DNA from: Syntrophales bacterium
Lineage (GTDB): Bacteria > Desulfobacterota > Syntrophia > Syntrophales > UBA2251
Assembly: GCA_023230905.1 (NCBI GenBank)
Contig: JALNWL010000012.1
Span: 1 to 28,538, forward strand
Direction: 5' to 3'
DNA: 28,538 nucleotides
In this document: positions 15,715-25,295 of the stretch, piece after piece
How the letters are laid out: the number at the start of each line of letters is the position of its first letter
How positions within the stretch are numbered: the first letter of the stretch is position 1
Notes under the pieces: generated by a model
What the model was told of the DNA's origin: nothing
What the model saw: the letters and a program-made list of their open reading frames with translations, nothing else
The model's database searches: none
Program-made: the position numbers and the translations under genes

Positions 15715-15925
15715 GGTCGTTCCCCTCAAAGGAAAAATGTTCAGCGCACGCAGTCTGCCACACGCGGCCACGCGAAATCAATCTCTTTTCAAGCCCGGCA
15801 TCCCCGGTCCGTTCGCGGGCGTCATTGAAGAGGCACGCTGCCCGGCCGGCGGTACGGGGGATTGACCCGGCCCCGACTCTGTGGTAGGCACGGGATCAGT
15901 GAAATGTCAGGAGGGGGGGCTAAAG
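15715..15925. other. intergenic region between divergent fmdB and aminotransferase genes
   Basis: 211 bp. It should contain promoters for both genes, but I see no convincing pair: on the plus strand TTGACC at 15862-15867 is followed at 17 nt by TAGGCA, a poor -10. AGGAGGGGG at 15909-15917 is the aminotransferase ribosome site. No small gene recognised. Confidence 0.4.
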
Positions 15926-17119
15926 ATGGCCATCGCGGACAAGATTCACGGGTTCATCGATCAGGCGTCGTGGATTCGGCGGATGTTCGAGGACGGGCTC
16001 CGGATGAAGCAGGAATTCGGGGCTGACCGGGTCTACGACTTCAGCCTGGGAAATCCCAATATCGAACCGCCGGACATTTTCCGGCGGGTCCTCAGGGACA
16101 TGGTGGACGACGAGATTCCCGGCCGCCACGCCTACATGGCCAATGCCGGCTATCCGGAGACCCGCGCGGCCGTTGCGGCGCACGTCGGCGCGGAGCAGGG
16201 GGTTCCGCTGACCGCCGAGCACGTGGTGATGACCTGCGGCGCCGGAGCGGCCCTCAACGTCGTCCTGAAGACCCTCCTCAACCCCGGCGAGAAGGTTCTC
16301 GTTCCGGTTCCCTACTTCGCCGAATACCGGTTCTATATCGACAACGCGGGCGGCGTCCTGTGCCCCGTCGAGACCGCCGCGGACCACGCCCTGGATCCGG
16401 GCACCATCGGGCGGGCGCTCGACCTGAACCCGGAGGTGAAGGCGGTCCTGATCAATTCTCCGAACAATCCGACGGGCAAGGTGTACCCGTCGGCGAGCCT
16501 CGCGGAACTGATCCGTCTGATGAACGACAAAAGCCGGGAATGGGGCCGGGAGGTCTACCTGGTGTCGGACGAGCCGTATCGGGAAATCGTCTACGACGGC
16601 GTGAAGACGCCCCCCGTTCTCTCGGCCTATCCGGACAGCATCGTCGTCAATTCCTACTCCAAGAGCCTGTCCCTGCCCGGGGAGCGGATCGGCTACATCG
16701 CGGCGAGCCCGGAACTCCGACCCTTGAAGGAGCTCCTCGACGGGATGATTCTCTGCAACCGGATCCTGGGCTTCGTGAACGCCCCGGCCCTGATGCAGCG
16801 GGTGATCGCCCGGCTGCAGGGGGCCCGGGTGGATGTCGCCGCCTACCAGCGGAAGCGGGACCTGCTCTGCGACGGCCTGACCGCCGCGGGCTATGCCGTC
16901 TCCCGGCCGGAAGGCGCGTTCTACCTCTTTCCAAAGACGCCCATCCCGGACGATGTCGCCTTCGTCCGTCTCCTGCAGAGCAAGCGCATCCTCGCCGTCC
17001 CCGGGGTCGGTTTCGGCCGGCCGGGGCACATGCGCATCGCCTACTGCGTCGCCGACCGGACGATCACGGATGCCCTGGAGGGATTCGGTGAAGCCCTGCG
17101 GGAGGCGCAGGGGGGATAG
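15926..17119 (+). CDS. pyridoxal-phosphate-dependent aminotransferase, class I/II (aspartate aminotransferase-like)
   Basis: 397 aa, fold-type I. PLP is bound by K246 (SYSKSLSLPGERIGY), with SPNNPTGKVY and DEPYREIVYDG as the other cofactor and substrate blocks, and an early FSLGNPNIEPP. The C-terminal GAFYLFPKTP and MRIAYCV are normal. Substrate cannot be read from the sequence; family members transfer amino groups from aspartate, alanine, aromatic amino acids or LL-diaminopimelate. ATG 15926 has AGGAGGGGG 8 nt upstream; the 15-codon extension from 15881 covers this site. It appears to be a single-gene unit, ending only 7 bp before the convergent acyP stop, with no terminator between them. 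Confidence 0.9.
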   Translation: MAIADKIHGFIDQASWIRRMFEDGLRMKQEFGADRVYDFSLGNPNIEPPDIFRRVLRDMVDDEIPGRHAYMANAGYPETRAAVAAHVGAEQGVPLTAEHVVMTCGAGAALNVVLKTLLNPGEKVLVPVPYFAEYRFYIDNAGGVLCPVETAADHALDPGTIGRALDLNPEVKAVLINSPNNPTGKVYPSASLAELIRLMNDKSREWGREVYLVSDEPYREIVYDGVKTPPVLSAYPDSIVVNSYSKSLSLPGERIGYIAASPELRPLKELLDGMILCNRILGFVNAPALMQRVIARLQGARVDVAAYQRKRDLLCDGLTAAGYAVSRPEGAFYLFPKTPIPDDVAFVRLLQSKRILAVPGVGFGRPGHMRIAYCVADRTITDALEGFGEALREAQGG

Positions 17120-17126
17120 GGTCCGG

Positions 17127-17399
17127 TCAGAAGCGGATCTCGAAGCGGTCCTCTCCCCGGACCAGCGGTTCTTCGCGGGCTTCGAGGCGCTCGACGAGGG
17201 CGAGCGCGGGACCCCGGCGGCACCAGTCGACCATGGCCACGACGTCTTCGTCGCGCCCCTGAAAGACCGCCTCGACCCGCCCGTCCGGAAGATTTTTCAC
17301 CCAACCGCTCAGATTCAGGGATTGGGCGGTCCGGCGGGCGCGGGCCCGGAAGGCCACCCCCTGAACCCGCCCCGAAACGTGAACGTGCACCCGCCTCAT
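17127..17399 (-). CDS. acyP: acylphosphatase
   Basis: 90 aa, standard size. Hydrolyses carboxyl-phosphate bonds of acyl phosphates. The catalytic residues are R18 in GRVQGVAFR and N36 in GWVKNLPDG; both signature motifs are intact. The ATG overlaps the ligA stop (ATGA), so it is the third coupled gene of a three-gene unit with no evident functional link to DNA ligation. The end faces the aminotransferase gene across 7 bp. Confidence 0.95.
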   Translation of the reverse strand: MRRVHVHVSGRVQGVAFRARARRTAQSLNLSGWVKNLPDGRVEAVFQGRDEDVVAMVDWCRRGPALALVERLEAREEPLVRGEDRFEIRF

Positions 17400-19432
17400 G
17401 CCGGACCGTCCCCCGGCGCGATCAGTTCCAGAAATTCATCCTCCGTCAGGACCGTTCGACCCGCCGCCCGGGCCTTGTCGATCTTGGTGCCGGGATCGGC
17501 GCCGGCGACCACGTAGGCCGTCTGCTGGGTTACGGATGCGGTGACGGTTCCCCCCAGGGCCTCCACGCGCGTGCGAGCCTCGCTGCGCGTCATGCGCGCG
17601 AGAGCGCCGGTGAAAACGAATGACTTTCCCCGGAGGGGGGCCTCTGTCGGCGGACGGGTGGCCCCGGGCGTGACTCCGGCTTCCCGGAGTTTTCTCAGGA
17701 CGTCGCGATTGGCTGTCTGCGCGAAGAAGCGCTCGATGCCGGCGGCCACCTCCGGGCCCACGTCGCGGATGGCCAGAAGCGTTTCCAGCGGGGCGGAGCT
17801 TATGGCCTCTATTGAACCGAAGTGTCCGGCCAGAACGCGGGACAGGTGCTCGCCGACATGACGGATGCCGAGGGCGAAGATCAGCTTTTCGAGCGGCGGG
17901 TGCTTGGACCGGTTCAAGGCCGCAAGGAGGTTGGCGACGGATTTCCCGGCCATCCGCTCAAGGGTCAGAAGAGACGCCTGCGTGAGGGCGTAGAGATCCG
18001 CGGGGTCTCGGATCAGGCGGGCGTCGACCATCTGGCCGACGAGCTTTTCGCCCAGCCCCTCGATGTCCATCCCGCCCCGGGAGGCGAAATGGCGGATGTG
18101 TTCCTTCAGCTGGGCGGGACAGGCCAGCCCGAGGCAGCGGTGGGCCACTTCCCCCTGCAGGCGGACGACGTCCGACCCGCACTCCGGGCAGGTTGCAGGC
18201 ATGGCGAACGGCCGCTCCGCGCCGGTCCGCCGGCTCTCGATGACCTTCACCACTTCGGGAATGACGTCGCCGGCGCGCTGGATGAGGACTGTGTCGCCGA
18301 TCCGGATGTCCTTACGGCGGATCTCGTCCTCGTTGTGAAGGGTCGCCCGGCTGACCGTGACGCCCCCGACCTGGACCGGCGCCATGACCGCGACGGGCGT
18401 GAGAACGCCCGTACGGCCGACCTGAACGACGATGTCCCGGACGACCGTTGTTTCCTGTAGCGCGTCGAATTTGCAGGCAATCGCCCAGCGGGGGCTGCGG
18501 GAGACGGTACCGAGGTGCTCCTGCAGGCCGAGGTTGTCCACCTTGATGACGATGCCGTCGATTTCGTAGGGGAGGGACGTCCGGATGGCGCCGATGCGGC
18601 GGTATTCCGCGATGCACCCTGGAAGGTCCCGGACGGCGCGGATTTCGGGATTTACGGAAAATCCCCAACCCCGGAGCGCCTCCAGAACGTCGGTGTGCGA
18701 GCGGAAGGGGGGGAGGCCGCTGACGGCACCGACGGCGTAGCAGTACATCCGGAGCGGCCGCCGCGCGGTGATCCGCGAGTCCAGTTGACGCAAGGAGCCG
18801 GCGGCGGCGTTGCGGGGGTTGGCGAACGGCGGTTCGCCCGCGAGTAGGCGCCGGCGGTTCATCCCCTCGAAGGCCGGGCGTTCCATGTATACCTCGCCCC
18901 GGACCTCCAGAAATTCCGGGAGCGGCCGGTCGTCGCCGGTGTTCAGGCGGAGCGGGACGTCCGGGATGGTCCGGATGTTCGCGGTCACGTCTTCACCGGT
19001 CAGGCCGTCGCCCCGGGTCGCGCCCGTCGTCAGGGCTCCCCGCGTATACGTGAGGCCGACCGCGACACCGTCGAGCTTCGGTTCCACAATGAAGCGGAGG
19101 AGGGGGCCTTCTTCGCCGAGCAGGCGCTGCAGACGCTCCCCGAAGGTCTGGATGTCCGACTCGGAGAATGCATTGGACAGACTCAGCATCGGGGTCCGGT
19201 GGCGGACGGCGCCGAACTTCTCCAGGGGCGGCGCTCCAACGCGCCGGGTAGGGGAATCCGCGGCGGCGAGATCGGGATGCGCCGCCTCCAGCGTCTGGAG
19301 GTCACGCATGAGCGTGTCGTAGGCGGTGTCGGAAATCTCCGGATCGTCCATCTGATAATAGCGCCGGTTATGGTGGGCGATCTCCGCCGCCAGCTCCGCC
19401 ATGCGCCTTCGGATGGGGTCCATGTCCTTCAT
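17396..19432 (-). CDS. ligA: NAD-dependent DNA ligase
   Basis: 678 aa, full length. Seals nicks in replication and repair. Domain Ia (NAD binding, YY..DDPEISD) lies at about 5-60, and the adenylated lysine is K119 in VEPKLDGVA. The OB fold starts near 320; a Cys4 zinc finger is visible (CPECGSDV and CLGLACP); helix-hairpin-helix repeats follow (GIRHVGEHLSRVLAG, IRDVGPEVA); and the C-terminal BRCT domain starts near GKSFVFTGAL. ATG 19432 overlaps the upstream stop as ATGA; ATG 19423 three codons later is an alternative. No strong ribosome site is seen, consistent with coupling to the gene before. Confidence 0.97.
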   Translation of the reverse strand: MKDMDPIRRRMAELAAEIAHHNRRYYQMDDPEISDTAYDTLMRDLQTLEAAHPDLAAADSPTRRVGAPPLEKFGAVRHRTPMLSLSNAFSESDIQTFGERLQRLLGEEGPLLRFIVEPKLDGVAVGLTYTRGALTTGATRGDGLTGEDVTANIRTIPDVPLRLNTGDDRPLPEFLEVRGEVYMERPAFEGMNRRRLLAGEPPFANPRNAAAGSLRQLDSRITARRPLRMYCYAVGAVSGLPPFRSHTDVLEALRGWGFSVNPEIRAVRDLPGCIAEYRRIGAIRTSLPYEIDGIVIKVDNLGLQEHLGTVSRSPRWAIACKFDALQETTVVRDIVVQVGRTGVLTPVAVMAPVQVGGVTVSRATLHNEDEIRRKDIRIGDTVLIQRAGDVIPEVVKVIESRRTGAERPFAMPATCPECGSDVVRLQGEVAHRCLGLACPAQLKEHIRHFASRGGMDIEGLGEKLVGQMVDARLIRDPADLYALTQASLLTLERMAGKSVANLLAALNRSKHPPLEKLIFALGIRHVGEHLSRVLAGHFGSIEAISSAPLETLLAIRDVGPEVAAGIERFFAQTANRDVLRKLREAGVTPGATRPPTEAPLRGKSFVFTGALARMTRSEARTRVEALGGTVTASVTQQTAYVVAGADPGTKIDKARAAGRTVLTEDEFLELIAPGDGPA

Positions 19433-19698
19433 TTTACGCGGATGAGTTCGGGTTTCCCCCGCCGCCGGTTGGGCGTGTCGGCCGGCGGATGCTGCCGGGC
19501 CGCGACCTGTTCGTTGAAGATGTGGTTTTTCGCCCGTACGGCGTTGATGATGAAAAAAACGATGACGGACCGCTCCCACTCTCGGGAGACCTCGAACCGC
19601 TCCATGCGGTCCTTGTATTTTTCCCAGAGAGCGGTCAGGGAGGCTTCATCCAGGTTGAGGATTTTATCTGCGAGTTGATTAACGGCCTTTTCGATCAT
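19429..19698 (-). CDS. small hypothetical protein upstream of ligA
   Basis: 89 aa, not recognised. The sequence is soluble, charged and mainly helical (MIEKAVNQLADKILNLDEAS, then EKYKDRMERFEVSREWERSV), with a short hydrophobic stretch VIVFFIINAVRAKNHIFNEQV and a Pro/Arg-rich tail. It is likely real: AAGGA lies 8 nt before the ATG, an excellent promoter lies 100 nt upstream, and the stop overlaps ligA as ATGA. No signal peptide, zinc motif or DNA-binding motif is visible. It might be a regulator or accessory factor, but no function is assigned. Confidence 0.75.
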   Translation of the reverse strand: MIEKAVNQLADKILNLDEASLTALWEKYKDRMERFEVSREWERSVIVFFIINAVRAKNHIFNEQVAARQHPPADTPNRRRGKPELIRVK

Positions 19699-19796
19699 GT
19701 TCGGTATCCTTCCCTCGGAACGCCGCGCGTCAGCCGTCGATCGGTCGGCCCCCCGGGGCGTTCCGTGTGCGGAGGCCAAATGTCTTTTTGCCTGAG

Positions 19797-19825
19797 ATCT
19801 TAGCCGCCGGGGCGGGGATTGTCAA
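19797..19825 (-). promoter_or_regulatory. strong sigma70-type promoter of the small gene-ligA-acyP operon
   Basis: On the minus strand, a perfect TTGACA (19820-19825), a 17-nt spacer and TAAGAT (19797-19802). The predicted leader is about 90 nt. This is one of the best promoter matches in the window. Confidence 0.75.
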
Positions 19826-19902
19826 ATCAAAAGCCGCTGCGTTGCCCTACCCCCATAAGTACTCGTGGGGTTCCGGCCTGAGGATTCCTTCAGAAATAAT
19901 GC

Positions 19903-19930
19903 TTGTCTTTTTCTCCGGTATCGCTATAAT
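19903..19930 (+). promoter_or_regulatory. sigma70-type promoter of the HIT-LapA operon
   Basis: TTGTCT (19903-19908), a 16-nt spacer and a perfect TATAAT (19925-19930). The predicted start is near 19937, about 77 nt before the HIT ATG. The 315-bp gap 19699-20013 holds this promoter and the divergent ligA-operon promoter, plus a weak inverted repeat CCCCA/TGGGG at about 19847-19865 between them; no small gene was seen. Confidence 0.65.
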
Positions 19931-20013
19931 CCCACCCGATCGCCCTCGGGAAAGGCAGCGGAATTCGACGGGAATGCCCGTCGTGGAAACAATCGGGCGA
20001 AGGACCGTCGGGA

Positions 20014-20505
20014 ATGAAGGTCATGAGCGCCCCTTGGCGGATGGACTATATCAAAAGCAAGAAAAAGGCGGGGTGCGTTTTCTGCAAGGACGACGTCCGC
20101 GGAGAGGAACTGGTCCTATGGGAGGGTGAGACGACCTACGTCATGATGAACCGCTATCCCTACATCAGCGGTCACCTGATGATCATTCCCTACCGGCATC
20201 TCAGCCGGGTGGAGGATCTTTCTCCGGATGAGCGCCGCGAGATGTTCGACCTGATGGACATGTCCATCCGCGTGCTGACGGACGTGATGCACCCGGAGGG
20301 CTTCAACGCCGGGATCAATCTCGGGAAGGCCGCCGGGGCGGGGATCGACGACCATCTTCATATCCACGTGGTCCCCCGCTGGGTCGGAGATACGAACTTC
20401 ATGAGCGTCGTCGGGGAGGTGCGGGTGATCCCGGAAGAGCTGCGCAAAACATGGGAGCATTTGTGTCCCCATTTCGAAAAGTACTGTCGGGAGGGTTTAA
20501 GATGA
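20014..20505 (+). CDS. HIT-domain protein (Ap4A phosphorylase/hydrolase-like)
   Basis: 163 aa. The histidine triad is HLHIHVVPR (H114, H116, H118), with H116 or H118 as nucleophile region; MMNRYPYISGHLMIIPYRH is the second family block. A CVFC pair (residues 21-24) may bind zinc. The long C-terminal part (GDTNFMSVVGEVRVIPEEL) resembles the mycobacterial-type Ap4A phosphorylases and not the short Hint proteins. Likely acts on dinucleoside polyphosphates or other nucleotides. GAAGGA lies 9 nt before ATG 20014; ATG 20023 is an alternative. The stop overlaps the next gene (ATGA). Confidence 0.92.
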   Translation: MKVMSAPWRMDYIKSKKKAGCVFCKDDVRGEELVLWEGETTYVMMNRYPYISGHLMIIPYRHLSRVEDLSPDERREMFDLMDMSIRVLTDVMHPEGFNAGINLGKAAGAGIDDHLHIHVVPRWVGDTNFMSVVGEVRVIPEELRKTWEHLCPHFEKYCREGLR

Positions 20506-20813
20506 GGGTCATCTATACGATCGTCGTGGTTCTGCTCGTCCTGTTCGTCATAACGTTCTCGCTCGAGAATGCCGCGAACATCCCCCTGAAGTACTACGAC
20601 TTCTTCAATACGAACATTCCCGTCTATATGCTGATCTTCCTGGCCTTTTTGGTGGGGGTCGTCTTTACGGGGTTCATGGGCGTCATCGAACGCTTTCAGC
20701 TCACCCGGACGATCAATAAGCTCAACAAGACGGTCCGCGATTTGAGGCGGGAGCTGCGGGACAAGGAAGAGCGGCCGGTTGTCGCCGAGCCCCGACCGCC
20801 CGAGATCCGTTAG
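20502..20813 (+). CDS. LapA-domain (DUF1049-type) inner-membrane protein
   Basis: 103 aa. Two membrane helices (about 4-22 and 38-60) with the typical FSLENAANIPLKYY link, then a cytosolic coiled-coil of about 25 residues (LNKTVRDLRRELRDKEERP). LapA in E. coli works with LapB in control of lipopolysaccharide synthesis through LpxC; here no LapB gene (tetratricopeptide protein) follows, so that role is only possible. GGGAGGG lies 6 nt before the ATG, inside the HIT gene. Ends the short operon, followed by a strong terminator. Confidence 0.85.
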   Translation: MRVIYTIVVVLLVLFVITFSLENAANIPLKYYDFFNTNIPVYMLIFLAFLVGVVFTGFMGVIERFQLTRTINKLNKTVRDLRRELRDKEERPVVAEPRPPEIR

Positions 20814-20839
20814 GGGCTTCCGGATCGGATGATATCGGA

Positions 20840-20877
20840 GGGGGATCCGCCGGACGGGCGGTCCCCCCTTTTTTTTT
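20840..20877 (+). terminator. rho-independent terminator of the HIT-LapA operon
   Basis: Stem GGGGGA-(T)-CCGCC / GGCGG-TCCCCC with one bulged T, a 5-nt loop and nine T in a row (20869-20877). It lies 27 bp after the LapA-protein stop. Confidence 0.92.
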
Positions 20878-20950
20878 GACCGGAATTCGTCCGACGGGGC
20901 GCCGGAGATGCCATTGCCTGGGGAACGTTCGGCTGAGGCCGGGGAGAGGT

Positions 20951-21441
20951 TCAGGGGGTTGCGCAGTCGCTCTCGTCGCCCCGGATCTTCTCCAGGGCGT
21001 GGCGGAGGGCCGGCAGAACGACGGCGAGGTTCTCCCGGACGCCCCGGGGGCTGCCGGGCAGGTTGATGATCAGGGTCCGGTTGCGCAGGCCCGCCACGGC
21101 ACGGGAGAGCATGGCATGCGGGGTGACGGCCAGACTGGCCAGGCGCATGGCTTCGGCCATGCCGGGAAGCGTCCGGTCGATGACGGCCAGGGTTGCCTCG
21201 GGGGTGACGTCGCGGGGGCTCACCCCGGTGCCGCCCGTGGTGACGACGAGATCGAGCCCTTGGGCGGCAAGGGCGATCAGGGTTCGTTCGATTTCAAGCC
21301 GTTCGTCGGGGATGATCCGGGTGTCGGCGACGGGGATGCCGACTTCTTCCAGCATCCGGACGCACTCCGCCCCGCTCAGATCTTCCCGCTCCCCGCGCGC
21401 GCCCTTGTCGCTCAGGGTGACGACCGCGGCCCGGAAATCCA

Positions 21442-21442
<1 letters not shown>
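20951..21442 (-). CDS. MogA/MoaB-family molybdenum cofactor protein
   Basis: 163 aa. MogA/MoaB proteins adenylylate molybdopterin before metal insertion. TTGGTGVSPRDVTPEAT is the family's substrate-binding block, and INLPGSPRGVRENL is the second; the early AVVTLSDKGARGEREDLSG is also diagnostic. Suggests that the organism makes molybdo- or tungstoenzymes. No other cofactor gene is nearby. The ATG shares one base with the fusA stop (TGATG), so the two are translationally coupled, which is an unusual pairing. Confidence 0.93.
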
Positions 21443-23520
<2,078 letters not shown>

Positions 23521-23643
23521 GAAGACTCCTTTCACGTCGTGCCCTGCCGTTTTTGGCGGGCTGAACCCCGGCGGACGGGAAATGGTTTTATAGGCCGGCT
23601 CCGATCCGCGCGTGGACGGTGGTAAATTAACGGTGCTGCTTAG

Positions 23644-23671
23644 ATCATACCCTCCGAAAAAGTCAAGTCAA
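23644..23671 (-). promoter_or_regulatory. sigma70-type promoter of fusA-mogA
   Basis: On the minus strand, TTGACT (23666-23671), a 16-nt spacer and TATGAT (23644-23649). A second overlapping TTGACT starts 5 nt later but gives an 11-nt spacer. The predicted leader is about 115 nt. Confidence 0.6.
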
Positions 23672-23672
23672 T

Positions 23673-23701
23673 TTTGGCGCAAGCGCCTGGCCGGCGCCAA
23701 A
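23673..23701. promoter_or_regulatory. inverted repeat (candidate operator) between two divergent promoters
   Basis: TTTGGCGC (23673-23680) and GCGCCAAA (23694-23701) form perfect 8-bp arms around a 13-bp spacer; a further GCGCC at 23683-23687 can pair with the left arm. The element fills the space between the -35 boxes of the fusA promoter (ends 23671) and the carboxylase promoter (starts 23708). The position suggests a transcription-factor site controlling both sides; the protein is unknown. Confidence 0.5.
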
Positions 23702-23707
23702 TATCCA

Positions 23708-23736
23708 TTGACAGGAAAATGAGATCCCAGTATAAG
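23708..23736 (+). promoter_or_regulatory. strong sigma70-type promoter of the carboxylase operon
   Basis: A perfect TTGACA (23708-23713), a 17-nt spacer and TATAAG (23731-23736). The predicted start near 23743 gives an 85-nt leader with two small hairpins: GACCC/GGGTC (23741-23745 / 23754-23758) and TCCGC/GCGGA around 23769-23782. The remainder of the 307-bp gap 23521-23827 holds no recognised gene. Confidence 0.72.
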
Positions 23737-23827
23737 TTCCGACCCCTAAAACAGGGTCAGGGGGCGTCCGCTACGGCGGATCGGCCGGCAGGGTTGGAAA
23801 CGTTACACGATGGGGAAGTCTCGAACA

Positions 23828-25282
23828 ATGAAAGAAAAGTCCATCAGAAAAATCCTCATTGCAAACCGGGGGGAAATCGCCCTGCGGATCCTGAGGACGA
23901 TCAAGGAACTCGGCAAGGGGGCCGTCGTGGTTTATGAGAAACCCGACAGTGAGGCCTATTACATCCGGCTCGCCGACACCGCCATTCTCATCGGCGAGGG
24001 TCCCCGGTGCGATTATCTCAACATCGAACGGATCATCTGGGCCGCCCGCAAGAGCGGGGCGGACGCCGTTCACCCCGGATACGGGTTTTTGGCCGAGAAC
24101 GCGGACTTCTCCGAGGCATGCGAAAAAGCGGGGCTCATTTTCATCGGGCCGCCCGCCGGGGTGATCCGGGATCTCGGCAACAAGGTCGTGGCGCGACGGA
24201 TTGCCGCCCAGGCGGGTATCGACACCATTCCCGGCACGGGCGATCTGCCGCGCGGGGAAGACGGCGTGGCCGCGGCGCTGAAGTTCGGACTGGAGCACGG
24301 ATACCCCCTCATGCTCAAGGCCTCGTCCGGAGGCGGGGGGCGCGGCATCCGCAAGGTGGTCAACGAGAAGGACCTGCTCGTCCAGCTTCCAATGGCGCGC
24401 CAGGAGACGCTCTCCGCCTTCAACGACGAGAACATCTACGTGGAGAAATGCGTCGAGGCGCCCCGGCATGTGGAGATCCAGATCCTGGCTGATCGGCACG
24501 GGCAGATCATTCATCTGGGGTCGCGGGATTGCTCCATTCAAAGGCGGCACCAGAAACTTCTCGAGATCGCGCCGGCAAATCTCCCCGTCGACGTTCTGGA
24601 GGCGATGTATGCCGCGGCCATCAAGGCGGCCCGCCAGGCCGGCTACATCAATGCCGGGACCGTGGAGTTCCTCGTGGATGCGCGGACGAACGCGTTCTGG
24701 TTCATGGAGATGAACACCCGTCTGCAGGTCGAGCACACCGTCACCGAGGAGTTGACGGGCGTGGACATCGTCCGGGAGCAGATCCGCGTCGCCGAAGGGC
24801 AGGTTCTCGACATCCCGCGCGAGCGTGTTCACCTCATGGGGAAGGCCGTACAGGTCCGGGTCAATGCCGAGGATCCGAAGAACCACTTCATGCCCGAGGG
24901 GGGCAAGCAGGTGGAGGTGTATCAGTCTCCGGGTGGGCCCGGGGTTCGCCTCGACGGCGTCGTCTATCAGGGCTACCGGGTTCCCACCGAGTACGATTCG
25001 CTCATGGTCAAGATGACGATCCGGGGCTACAACTGGGAGCAGACGATCCAGAGGCTGAAACAGGCGCTTAATGGATTTCTGATCGTCGGTCCCGCCACGA
25101 CGGTCCCGTTTTATCTTGCCATCTGCGACGAGCCGGATTTCCTGGCGGAGCGCTTCGACACCGGCTACCTCGACGCCCATCCGGCCGTCTTCCAGTATGC
25201 GGAGCAGGAACGCGAAGTGGCCAAGCTCGCCCGGTTGATTGCGGAGATCCACGCCCGCAAGATCAACCCATTTGCCTATTGA
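23828..25282 (+). CDS. biotin carboxylase subunit (PycA/AccC-like)
   Basis: 484 aa. ATP-dependent carboxylation of biotin on a carrier domain. The N-terminal block is KILIANRGEIALRILRT, then HPGYGFLAENADF, the ATP-grasp glycine loop SSGGGGRGI, EKCVEAPRHVEIQI, and the catalytic EMNTRLQVEHTVTE. The subunit lacks its own biotin domain; that is fused to the next protein. ATG 23810, six codons earlier, is an alternative start; I prefer 23828 because the conserved part begins shortly after and GGGGA precedes it, though at a rather long 11 nt. It lies 13 bp upstream of the carboxyltransferase gene, making a two-subunit enzyme like split pyruvate carboxylase. Confidence 0.93.
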   Translation: MKEKSIRKILIANRGEIALRILRTIKELGKGAVVVYEKPDSEAYYIRLADTAILIGEGPRCDYLNIERIIWAARKSGADAVHPGYGFLAENADFSEACEKAGLIFIGPPAGVIRDLGNKVVARRIAAQAGIDTIPGTGDLPRGEDGVAAALKFGLEHGYPLMLKASSGGGGRGIRKVVNEKDLLVQLPMARQETLSAFNDENIYVEKCVEAPRHVEIQILADRHGQIIHLGSRDCSIQRRHQKLLEIAPANLPVDVLEAMYAAAIKAARQAGYINAGTVEFLVDARTNAFWFMEMNTRLQVEHTVTEELTGVDIVREQIRVAEGQVLDIPRERVHLMGKAVQVRVNAEDPKNHFMPEGGKQVEVYQSPGGPGVRLDGVVYQGYRVPTEYDSLMVKMTIRGYNWEQTIQRLKQALNGFLIVGPATTVPFYLAICDEPDFLAERFDTGYLDAHPAVFQYAEQEREVAKLARLIAEIHARKINPFAY

Positions 25283-25295
25283 GAGGAACTTCCCC

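Noticed and set aside
15862..15890. TTGACC followed at 17 nt by TAGGCA as promoter of the aminotransferase gene
   Set aside because: The -35 is fair, but the -10 matches only two of six bases, so I did not list it as a promoter.
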